From positions 372,001 through 436,000 of the forward strand of contig JARGXX010000111.1 of NCBI GenBank assembly GCA_030374765.1: 64,000 bases of DNA, given 5' to 3'. Below are positions 36,640-47,299 of the stretch, piece by piece. The first letter of the stretch is position 1. Each line of letters starts with the position of its first letter. The DNA comes from Agarophyton chilense. Its lineage: Eukaryota > Rhodophyta > Florideophyceae > Gracilariales > Gracilariaceae. The translations under genes were made by a program, and so were the position numbers. The notes under the pieces are model-generated. The model did no database searches. It saw only the letters and a list, made by a program, of their open reading frames with translations, and was not told where the DNA came from.

Positions 36640-38850
36640 GGATGCATGAAACACAACCAACGACTTAACCATAGGACTCCTACAGCAGGAGAAAGTGCGA
36701 CTACAACTCCAGCGATGTCGCCTGACACTCAAGTTGATACCGCTAGCGACCGCAGGAACACGAGGAGCGAGCCGTAAGAAGTACTGACCCCCCCGGATAA
36801 CCGTGAAAGGTTTCGCCGAGATCCCACGGTGGCAGCGCGTTTACGACAATGCCTCACAAATGTCACTTCTAGGCCATGGACACCTCAAGGAGATACCCCC
36901 CAGACCGAAGGAATTCGAGAAAACCTGCCCACAGGTCTTGCTGACCTTCTCTGGCCCCGTCTACGTGAGCTCTGCTCAACCCACGTGGATTTCATTATGG
37001 ACGTGCGACTTGCTATGGCTATCGACGACCATACGAATTACCTCATCGCTGGAATCGTCCCTAGCCTATTGGAGTCCGACTTATTCATAAACAACCTCCT
37101 ACGGGCGGATCAAGGAGCCATCAGCCGCCAGGCAGGCAATTTGGTCCCTTGGACCACCCACCACAAATTAACCATCCGGTCTCCATAAGACAACCCCCTA
37201 CCCAAACCCTAGTAGTGGCGGTGTTATCCGCCCCTCGCCGGGAATACCATCAGGAAAACCCCATGGTGAGCCAATCTAGGAGCAGAAGAGAAGCTTTGCG
37301 TCTAGATGATAGAATGGTTTCCCATCAGGAGAATCCAAGGGTGGGACAAGCGAGGAGCATAAGAGAAGTTCCCCGTCTAGAAGAGAGACCGCTTGCCCCA
37401 CCCGACGGATTATAGGAGGTACAGCGACGTCAGGGCTTCATCGGATCTGAAAGAGGGATCGATTCTTTAGGTGCCTCTTTCTTTGGAAAGAAAAAAAGCA
37501 ACCGCAGGAGAAAGAAGCACAGAAAAAGAAGAAGAAGAGACCATTCGGACACGAGGGATTCCGAATCGGCCTCGACCGAAACGACCGACTCGGAAGGAGA
37601 TGAGGCTACTGTTACAGGCCTCAGACCAGTGGCAACAATCAAAGTACTTTTTTACAAGGTTCTGGACTACCGGAATTAACCACTGGCTGACAGGTCAGTA
37701 AAGTATTCTTGTTCGGTGGCTCGCAGAGTCGCCAAATGGGCCAAACGGATGCAACTAACAATTACGGACAGGTTTTCGGGTTCCGATCCCATTGCTGTCC
37801 TTAGGTTTCTCAGCTTGATCCGTACGGCCTGCGATCAGAACGTTGTCCACGAGGGCGCCGCTCTGTACCTTTTGCAATTCTTCCTTGTAGGACAGGCGCG
37901 TGACCGAGTGGTTTCGAAGATATCTGGCACAACTGCCCTCATCGATGCTCAAGACCGTGAGCTCCCCAAGTCATAACCTGAGGCTGTTCAAAACTTCTTG
38001 GAAACTTATGCCACGGATGACGTTATAATGAACGCCAACCTGGAAGTAATATCCTTTAGGCAGAGCTCCACAATGAGCGAATCGGCTTTCCCAGAGGACC
38101 TATGGAAGAAGGCTTACCAATGTGGAAACTTGTACTCCGAAGGACGGCTTAAACGTCACTTCATCATGGTATTGCTGCCTGCCATTCGGACACATGTGCG
38201 TAGTTACCACACGGAAAACCGGCAAACCTCCTTCCGAAGGCTTGTTACCTACGCCGAGGGTTATGGCAAAACATACAGGGACTCCAGGCGCAACGCTGAT
38301 ATACCCAGAGGACACGCAACTCGATTGCGTAAACCGACCTAAGCCCATTTGGTTAGCTCCACGGAGTCGGAGATGGATGCATCACTCCAATACGACGATT
38401 CGGGAGATGTCCTCGCGGTCAAGTTCAGTGCTCCTCCGTTCGGGCCCCCATCATATACCTCCCAGGGAACTACAGCGACCACTGGACCACCCACACCCAA
38501 TTATTCTCCCTTTCCGCTCCGCAAGGACGTTTTTTTCGCTCCCCAAGGTCTTGCTTCCTCTTCCTTTTTGTGACCCAAACTTGTGACCGTAAAAGGTAAT
38601 TGCCTGAAGCCGCATGTAAAAGCCTCCTAGCACTAGGAGAAGAGAATTACCGAGTGTGGAGTTCCGAAGGAATGTAGAACAGGGCACAGCAACGAACCAC
38701 AGGGACCCCTGGAAGCCCACGCTATGCCACGCCTCCGAACACTCCGAGTAAAGCCCCATAGGTCCGCGCCGTTGTAGATCTTACGGAAGACCCCGTGGAA
38801 GAACGCTATCCTCTGGAAGAAACAGAAACCGCATCGGAAAACTCCTAGAG
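36640..38850 (+). pseudogene. gag remnant of G3
   Basis: The N-terminal part (about 36830-37190) contains LADLLWPRLRELCSTHVDFI and looks helical. Next comes a two-unit repeat around HQENPMVSQSRSRREALRL and HQENPRVGQARSIREVPRL, then a very basic run, then the capsid-like block starting MARRVAKWAKRMQLTITDRF at 37716. The last part corresponds to G1 24-965. The stretch at about 37214-37930 is nearly identical to G2. Confidence 0.72.
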
Positions 38851-38877
38851 GGACGACTCGAGGCAGATCCTCCATCT

Positions 38878-41800
38878 TTGAGCCCCTGCCTCAACCAATT
38901 GGACGGTCATGAGCCAAAGAGCTCTTCATCTCCCAAAACAAACTACCCACAATGGCAGAGACAGGATGAATCACAATTGCAACACAGTATCGATCCCGTC
39001 CGCATCTTCAGGAAAGAGAACCATGAAGTTCAAGTAGCCGTAGAACTTCTTTTCAACAACTCTCGAGTGACCACAGCTGTATTGAACACAGGCGCTGGTC
39101 CCAACTTGGTCCATCTGAAGCTGCTCCAACTGGGTTGGCAAGATTTTGTTCAGGAAAGGAAGGCCCCAAAAATTACCGATGCGTCTCGTAGACCAATGGA
39201 AATTGAAGGTATAGTACCACTTTACCTCCAGGCAGGACATTTCAAAGTCTGCACATGGTTCCATGTATGTCCTAGCTCGGGCGCCGAGGTAATCTTAGGG
39301 ACCTTTTTTCTTAAACATACATTAAGGCCATTTGTCCAGGCCTTATGAAAGTCGCCTTTTACAGCGCACTTTCCATCTCCATAACTGGTTCAACCCCAGG
39401 GCCAGAAGCTAACTGCAAACGAGCGCTTGTCTCCGAAAATACGAAGTCCAATAACTTTCGCCTGCAAAAGACCATAACGATACCGCCGATGACACAAATC
39501 GCTGTATTGGTCCATTCCCAGTACTAAGGTCTCGTAAAGATTCAGAGTCACCTAAAAACGGTTCTGAAGCACCATACCTTGATGGCCAATGGAGTAATAG
39601 ACATCCACCTCAACAGGTCCTTTTTGGTCACAATCAGCAACTTCCAAGATAGACGCGTGCCGTTACCAAAAGGTGCAGTGATTGGTATCACTCTACCCGC
39701 GCCCGTGGCCATTATGGAGGCCCTAATGGATAATCTTGCGACACCGACTCCCAACGAGGACTTCAAATCTAGGGAGGGGACGGTCGCCATCGGCGAAGAA
39801 TTCAAATCTTATAGGCCCCAGGTACTTGATCTCCTCAGGGAATACCAGGCCATGTGATCGGTTAGATTGGGCACAATCAGATCCACTACACACCTCATTT
39901 ACCTTCAGGATGATACTAGACCACAGTTTCAGCACCCATACCGTACCGGCGTTAAACATAGGGAAATTGTTGCGGACCAGATGGAAAGATGCGCAAATTT
40001 CAAGTCATAGAGCCGGGGCCTCCAATCCAACCCGAAGGGGCAAGGCCCCTTGTACTTGTGGCGAAGAAAGATGGCTCCGTCAGGTTCTGTGTCGACTACA
40101 GGAAGCTGAACGCAGTAACCAAGAGGGACTCAAACCAGACACCCCGCCTGTACGACTGTATGGATTCCTTCCGCGAAGCTGTCGTATTTACAACACTGGA
40201 TTCTAACTCTGGGGACTGGAAAATCTCTTTGGCCGAAGATGCGAGAGCGCAGACAACCTCTACCTCCCATGAAGGTCTGTTCAGATTTACTCGCATGCCC
40301 TTTGGCTTTAAGAATGCCCCAGCCACGTTCCAACGGGTAATGAGCATTATACTGTCCAGAGTCAAATGAAAGATCACCCTGGTCTATTTGGAGGACGTTA
40401 TCATCTTCTCACGGACCGTACAGTAACACCTTCGCCAGGTGAAGAAAATACTAGTAATCCTACAGGACGCTGCAGTAAAACTTAAACTCCGCACATGCAC
40501 TTACTGCCAGGTCTCAGTGGACTTTTTTGGTCATGTCGTCCTGCCAGAAAAGCGAAAGGTGGCCACACGGACCACTAATGCGATTCGCCAGGCTGAGCCT
40601 CCTAGGACCCACACGAATCTACGATCCTTCGTGGGCTTGTGCAACGTTTTCCGACGGTTCGTCCAAGGTTTTGCCAATATCTCCGCCCCTCTCAACGCGA
40701 TTCTAAAGAACGGAACACCTTGGGAGTTAAAAGCCCTTACGGACGACCAGTACGAATCAGACCCTAAAAGGCAAATTGCTGAACCCACCCATATTGGCCT
40801 CACCAAAGCCCAATAGGCCTTCCCTTCTGTACACAGATGGCTTTGGTGTCCAAGTGGGTTATGCACTGCTACAGGAACAGGAGTCACCGTAGCTACTGGA
40901 GCAGAACGCTCAACAGCGCGGAGCGAAACTGCAGTACGACCGAAAAGGAATGTCTAGCCATCGCATGGTCCATATCGACAATCCGCTCGTACCTCGAGGG
41001 AATCAGGTTTACCAGTAGGACAGAACATGACTCACTTCGATGGCTACTCAATATGACCGATGCATCGAGTCGCCTCGCTCGGTGGCGCTTCGGGCTGTCA
41101 CAATATGACTACGAGATAACCCGTAGGCCATGCATCAAGCACCAGGCAGCAGATGCCCTGTCGCGAATCACTACCGACGGAACTGACGACACCAGATTGA
41201 ATGACCTAATTTTCATCCCCTTTACAGATGATGGACCTCAAGACTACACGGGAACAGATAAACTTATCGGTAAGGTGCAATCGGAGAATCCTGAGGTAAA
41301 GAAGAACGAAGTATACATATTGGACTGAGAGACAGTACCGCCCAATTTGGCACGACCTCAGGGGAATGCGATAACTCCGGAGGAAAAAGACCTCCTCTCT
41401 ATAAATATTGAGGAACTCTTACAGGCACAGGTCGAAGACGAATACTGCAAGGAAACAGCCCAATTCTTAGGAACTCCAGGGTGCCTGTTCCAATATGACC
41501 GCTTTGGACTACTATGTCGCCGCTCACCGCTGGATGGCGCACTCCAACGGGTAATACCAACTTCGCTATGGGCGCGATTTCTATACCTCTCCCATTTCCT
41601 TGCTTGGCTGTTCATCCTGGAGGCAGACGAGTGTACCAGACCCTAAGAAAGGTCTTCTACTGGCCATTACTGGCGCAGGACCTATGGCAAACCGCACGGA
41701 ACTGTGCATCGTGTGCACAGATCTGAGGGTCTCGCGCCAACCATCAGGCCAAAATGAAGCTCTTTCCCGCCGCAGGTCAAATGTAGTTTGTCGGAATGGA

Positions 41801-42420
41801 TATACTTGGGTCTATGCCTAAGTTGTCCCATGGGTAACGGTTCGTTTTGGTTTTAACCGATAGAATTACCAAACTTACCCGAGCTCTACCCTTAGGAAAG
41901 ACAAAGGTCACGGATGTCGCCACGGCCTTCTTGTCCCACTGGGTATATCCATATGGCATGCCACTCCACCTCCTTACGGATAACGGCAGCCAGTTTGTAT
42001 CCAAATTCTTCTCGCATGTCTGTGCTACCTTAGGTACCAAACATAGGAACACCAAGGTGTACCACACGCAAACAAATAGCCAAGCTAAACGCTTCAAGCG
42101 CTCCGTTCTAGACCGATTGGGATACTACGTTTCGGAGCACCAATTGAACTAAGACGAAGACGTTGAGCCACTAGTTTATCCCTACAACACGCAGGTGCAC
42201 ACTTCCATAAGGACAACGCCTTTCGACTTAACGCTTACGAAAGCGCCGCCGACGATAGCTGTTGACTGTCAGGAGTCTATCATACCCCAGGACATAACCG
42301 AAGGGATGACTCCTTCCAAGGCGAAGCGCTTCTCGTGCCGAAGCATTGCCCGCATTATTTGATCGGCCAGAACTGTACTGACCAAAGCCCAACAGCGCTA
42401 AAAGTGCAATTTCGACAAAG
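38878..42420 (+). pseudogene. pol remnant of G3 (protease, RT, RNase H, integrase)
   Basis: Protease lies at about 39060-39330, with AVLNTGAGPNLVHLKLL and AEVILGTFFLK. RT is at about 39989-40560, with SVRFCVDYRKLNAVT, FTRMPFGFKNAPATFQRV and VYLEDVIIFS. RNase H is at about 40837-41200, with EKECLAIAWSISTIRSYLEG and IKHQAADALSRI. Integrase is at about 41640-42350, with LTDNGSQFVSKFFSHVCATL. The gypsy order is clear. It is a fossil with many breaks. Confidence 0.88.
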
Positions 42421-42581
42421 CCGTTTGAAACACACCAAACTTTGGGAAAGGAGATCTGGTTTACCTGGACCGGCCACCGAACGACAGTGAGGAACTCGAG
42501 GACAATACGCGGAAGCGTTCACCCCGCTCTACGAGACCACATAAAGTACTTACAGCCAATGAGTACACCATCACTTTACTC

Positions 42582-43193
42582 ATGGATAGCCTACAGCACA
42601 TTGTGTCTATTGACCGCGTGACACGAGCTCCCAGTTTCTCTAGACCACCAAAGTCCCAGCCCGCTAACCAAACAGAAGGACCACGACCTCAGATCGACGC
42701 TCAAGTATTCACACACCCTAACGCAGTTTTCGCGGACTTGACTAGCCGCACGGACACGATGGTCAACGCCAACTACTATGACCAATCTCTCCCAACTGAC
42801 TCCGATGGATTCGCCCTTCTGGACCACACTCTCCTTCCGAGGGATGAACACCAACCGGAATACGTGATTGAGCGCATGATCTCCGCCGGTATGGGAGAAG
42901 ATGGAACTATGCCCTATCTCGTCCGTTTGTTCGGCTACACACCTGAGGAAGATACTTGGCAAGAGCCTCAAATCGTTACAGCTACTTTTATCGCTCGCTA
43001 CTCGAACCGAATCAGCCACTCGGAGCGCGGCTTTCAGAAAGGGGCAACCAATGGTTCGAACAATCCAACCATTGGCCCGAATTATCCGAAAACGCCTCCC
43101 AAAACGGCTCCCGACACGATGGTTCGCCAAAGCACGACGATTTGTCGTAGCTCCCGCCTCAGGGAACCAAGCCAGTCCTTCGAAGACACGTGA
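42582..43193 (+). pseudogene. chromodomain-like C-terminal tail of G3 pol
   Basis: 203 codons. The chromodomain-like part is near residues 90-145, with EYVIERMISAG, then LVRLFGYTPEEDTW and TFIARYSNR. In chromoviruses such a tail reads histone marks and guides insertion. The C terminus holds the Pro/Lys stretch that is expanded in G1. Confidence 0.65.
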
Positions 43194-43282
43194 GGAAGAC
43201 TCAGGCCTCTCTCAAGATATTACGCCGTCCCGGAGCACGCACATTTGAGATACATTAAAGAACTTGAAAAAGCACGAGCACT

Positions 43283-44208
43283 ACTTTATGTGGAGCAAAA
43301 CCCGGCGACGGGAAGTGTTCTCAAGGTGTTCGAAGCCTTGCTCCCTGGGGGAGGCAGACTCAGAGACAGAGCCCTCCGTTCCACACGTAGTGTGGGGTGT
43401 AACTCCCACGGGGGATTCCGGCAGTACCGACGGAGGTGAGGGGTAGAAACCGTTGGATCGGGAATGGGTATGGGTATCCCAAAGAATGGGGGGAAATCCG
43501 GCGAAGAGGAAAAACGGGGCGAGGGTCGGGCACTAACAGGCACCGGACCTGAGAACCAGAAAAGGGGCGAAACAACAAAAGAAACCCAATACAGGGGCGA
43601 AAACCTGTCCTCGAAAGGAAACACAAAAAGCACGCAACAAGTAAGCAGAACCCCCACGGGGTATCGTGCACGCAGGTCGTCTGAGCGGTCCCAAGGGGGT
43701 GGTTGCACGGAACCCAAACGTGGGCACTCTCCAAGTGGAGTCGTGTCCCTACGCAGGCGTTGCTAACCAGAGCCCGTTCCGGGTTGTAAGGCCGAAACGA
43801 TGGCGACGAAGAACCTCTAAAGGTATCGAAGACCAACCTTGGTTACCATTTACTCTGAGCTTCCGACTGTCAGATCTCATCTCCCTAAGTAGGGGCCACT
43901 AACTAAACTCTACAGTAGTTCAAACCTGCTCACGGCCATACACGTGGAGATCCAACTGTCAGGGCCCAAAAGTCCAACGTTCTACGAATATCCGAAAATC
44001 GGTGCCAAAATTAAGCCACGTGTATCACGGGGCCAATCCAACCATAGGCCATCCGAATTTTCCCTTATAGGCGAAATATAACCAGAAAACAGTGCCACCT
44101 CAGCACACCTTAGAGGGGATCATAATCATAACCCTCGGAGGGTTCAATCCTCATTCTATGAGTTGCACCTTTAAGTATCCCCTAACTGGGCGTTGCTCTA
44201 CACTTTAT
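43283..44208. mobile_element. non-autonomous DNA transposon (MITE-like) nested in G3
   Basis: The insert at 43290-44201 (912 bp) begins GTGGAGCAAAACCCGG. The reverse complement of its end begins GTAGAGCAACGCCCAG, and similarity continues imperfectly for some 20-40 bp, giving terminal inverted repeats. It is flanked by ACTTTAT at 43283-43289 and 44202-44208. G1 (near 5415) and G2 (near 26890) have a single related A/T-rich site and no insert, which marks the empty site. No transposase is recognised inside. The superfamily is unknown; a 7-bp duplication does not point to one group. The interior is GC-rich and contains only ORFs I consider chance. Confidence 0.75.
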
Positions 44209-44294
44209 TTAACTTATTCGAGTTATTAACAGAAGCCTAACAGCCCTGGGTATGCCCTCAAGGTTCGCGGAAGCGCTTCGACTACCAACACGAC

Positions 44295-46563
44295 TCACTG
44301 GGGTGGCCTTGGAGTATCTCCGTCGTCCTCATTGGAACCTGCAGGAGCGATAACGGGATTAGGGTCACCCGATCGGCCAACTGGACCACCCAAACCGGCC
44401 CCAGCGAGCCGAGCACGCTTTTTCGGCGGAGATTCACCTGAGGAACTGTTGTCACCATTGAAAGCCTCCCGGTCGCTCAAATGTACACCATATTAGGCAT
44501 CCAGGTGGGCAGTAACCCTCTGGGACATCACTTGGGTATTCTGCTGCAGGATATTGACCATAGCGGTTTCCAGATCTTGATCTTGTAGGACCACTACGGC
44601 GTAGCGCACCGAGTGACACGCCCAGGAGTAAGCTACCCGCAGAACTGTCGCAATTTGCATCGAGGCCGTGCTACCAACGGTACGGCAGACGTGACGGAGA
44701 TCCGCGGCAGCAGCCGTGACTGAAGCAGGAAAGTGGACTATCGAAGAGGAGATGGCGATGTCGACGCCCCCGGTTGACGTCTGGGCAAGTGCCTGGCTTA
44801 CAGGACTTTCGGTTTCGGCAGCAACCTCGCCAGGAGGGATAGTCACTTGGGCGACGGGCGGTTTATATGAGAGCTCATCCTGAGAAGCAGCACCCGGAGG
44901 GGCTGAAGGAGGAGAACCGGTCGGCAACACAACGGCGGACTCAACTGGAGGATGAAAGCCCTCCACCGGTAAGACGGAGGGATCTTCACCAAATGATTCT
45001 CCGTCGGACATACGAGCAGGAACTAACGGCGCGGCTTCCACATCAGGCTCGAAGCAAAGAGAATCCAAAACGATGGCCTTTGGATAAGAGTCGGGCGCAT
45101 GTCGCCTCGGAATGACCGATGGTTATTTCCTCAAGGGCTTGGCAGGATAGGCACGGGCGTCGTCCCGACCCTTCTGATGCAGCGGAATCGGCGTGAATGA
45201 GTCGGTATAGCAGTCACACCAAAAGAAACCGGAAGCCTTGTCCCACTCTACCTGTAGGACATGGTCCAAAAAAAGGCTTCGGTCTCCTCGACATCGAACT
45301 GAGTCCTAAGGACGATGTTTTGTATGCCCACATTCCTTAGGAATCGGATCATGATGTCCGGGAGCGGGATTAGGCGACCTCAAGGACCGAGTATGTTCTC
45401 ATCACACCACACACTCCAATCCTCCGAACGGACATCACCCCGGAATCCATATTTCGTGATATCTAGAAAGGCCGTAACGGACATCACGTTGAACTAGTCG
45501 GGTAGCACCAGCCAGGACAGCCAGGACCTTCGGTTATGGTCAGCGCCCATGAGTTATGGCGAGTGGTACGCCCCCACGGACGGCGTTGGAACCAGAAGGA
45601 GCGGCGAGACACACGAATACTTGACCCATTGGTTTTCATCCACGCGAGGAAGCGAGAGTTACATTGGAAGGCGTTTGTCTGCGCTCATGACGTGGAACTT
45701 CACTTCGTGCCAACATAAGAAGAACCCCAGGGATTGACGCAGGCGACCATCGGGCTCGAGCATCTCGTTCCAATAGACCTGGTTGGTCATCCAGAATAAG
45801 TGGTCGTACGGTGGCCGGAAGCACATAAGCGCCAAGAGGTTGTGAACAGCCGGAAAAAAGAGCATATGATGTGAGATGAAGTCCGTGTATAGGTCCGAAA
45901 GGAGTTTGTTCACCCTTAACTGGTAGGCAGTTTCTTCCTCGGAGCGGACGCACGGCATGTCGACTTGGACGAGTATGCGACATCGAGTCACCGATTACTT
46001 ATCCACAGGAGAATGCACCCATCGGTTATATTACAAGATGCTTCGCGCGTTATTGCTGCCCTTCCGGAAGTCGTATATCTTGGCAAGCCTTCGGGCGTCG
46101 AGATACATGTAGCATAACATTTGGTATTCTTCCACTGAGGACGGAAGAACGGCATGACGCACTTCCCGCGGGTTTCTTCCGGTGGAATGGTCATAGCGGT
46201 CTCCGGGACGCTCGTAGGTCATTTTGTATCCCGAGGAGGTCCCCGGTAGGTTGTTTGAGGTCATGGTATTGCTGGCTCGAGGTTGATCCGCCGAGAAATA
46301 GATGGCAGAGCCGGGGGAGGCGACATAGTCCGAAGGAAGTACAGCGTATCGGGCGGGCTTATAGGGTGATTTTGGCTTCGCGCGCAACCAATGGAAAAGT
46401 ACCACAAGAAAAAAACGAAGTAACGGAGTTGACCCGAACGGACTAACAGGCGTGACCCACGGTGGATAAAGCGCGGAGGGTCGCCAAGGGAAGACAGGAG
46501 ACGAATAAATAATCCAATGAACCGTCTCGGCAACGCGAAGCGAGAGATACGCCGGCGATGCAC
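44295..46563 (-). pseudogene. antisense accessory coding region of G3
   Basis: This is on the strand opposite gag-pol. From the N-terminal side it has a block with SPYKPARYAVLPSDYVAS and YERPGDRYDHSTGRNPREV (about 46370-46140), then SSVEEYQMLCYMYLDARRL. A block with VNKLLSDLYTDFIS and HNLLALMCFRPPYDHLFW lies at about 45920-45780. Pro-rich sequence with CFEPDVEAAPL is at about 45060. A C-terminal part (about 44720-44295) has RHVCRTVGSTASMQIATVLR, ILQQNTQVMSQRVTAHLDA and, near the end, SPPKKRARLAGAG. That basic cluster resembles a nuclear localisation signal. The protein family is unknown. Confidence 0.68.
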
Positions 46564-46764
46564 TTATTGTCAGCGCTCACGGCGTTTGACAGTTTCAATT
46601 CTTAGGCAAGTTAATTGCACTTCGGCGCCGAAGGTCAGCTCACGCATCCCCGCAGACGCTGACGACGCAAAGTACCGTCTCCCTCAATGATACCGGGAGC
46701 AATGAAGTGCACGCGTCCCCTGGAGCAGGAATGAAATCATCTGGACTTCGCCGTGACAGTCAAA

Positions 46765-46781
46765 TCCTAAGCAGGGAGATA
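46765..46781 (+). promoter_or_regulatory. polypurine tract of G3
   Basis: The purine-rich run CCTAAGCAGGGAGATA directly precedes LTR E, matching the tract before LTR A. Confidence 0.7.
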
Positions 46782-47226
46782 TGTGAAGGAGGGATACTAA
46801 CGGTTGAGCCCGGTAAGCTGCGGGGCACCGAAGGATCTTGCAGGTGATACTTGTACGGGTCGACCTCAGGTGGACTCATGCAGATTACTATTTTATTCTA
46901 ATTAGTGTAATAGATAAACACTACAGTGCTAGGAAGATCTCAGCGCCTCGCCAGTACTATTAGCTTGGCTCGAGTGACGCTTCTCCCTTAGAGTACGGTA
47001 CGCACCGTTAGGTTTTAAATAACTCCCTTTGGTATATTAGTTCCACCCTTTAGTCTTCAAACTAACGTTTCCGTAGCTTCAATTTGTAGGACTACACAGT
47101 AAACTCCAGCCCATTGCTTCAAGTACTCTTGGAGCGGTTCCGTCATGGATTCGAACATTTGGACCCGCTCTACCAAGCTACCACCGGTCGGGATCCGTAC
47201 GCTGACCCACCAGTCATTGCGTTAGA
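46782..47226 (+). repeat. LTR E (3' LTR of G3)
   Basis: 445 bp, starting TGTGAAGGAGGG and ending GCGTTAGA. Its right flank, CTAAA, matches neither the left flank of LTR D nor that of LTR B. Confidence 0.9.
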
Positions 47227-47299
47227 CTAAACACAGACTTCTTTTTCCGGAGAACGTTGACCATTTCATTTCAGCAGGAATCCGGCTCTGAACCTACCC

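Larger units (their letters stand above)
36069..47226 (+). mobile_element. Chromovirus copy G3 (family G), both LTRs present
   Basis: An 11.2-kb copy (about 10.2 kb without a nested DNA transposon), with LTR D at the left and LTR E at the right. It is the most complete view of the family: leader, gag, protease, RT, RNase H, integrase, chromodomain tail, opposite-strand accessory region, polypurine tract, LTR. The two LTRs differ at very roughly one position in six or seven by eye. It is broken by many changes. Confidence 0.92.

Noticed and set aside
43286-43836. Pro/Arg-rich ORFs in the nested transposon
   Set aside because: They overlap on both strands and in several frames of a GC-rich interior. 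None resembles a transposase.
43290-44201. Insert read as a solo LTR
   Set aside because: The ends are GTGGAG and CTCTAC rather than TG...CA. They are inverted repeats of each other, and the duplication is 7 bp rather than 4-6 bp.
25222-47231. Target duplication around the whole family G cluster
   Set aside because: The left flank is ATCAT and the right flank is CTAAA. They do not match.
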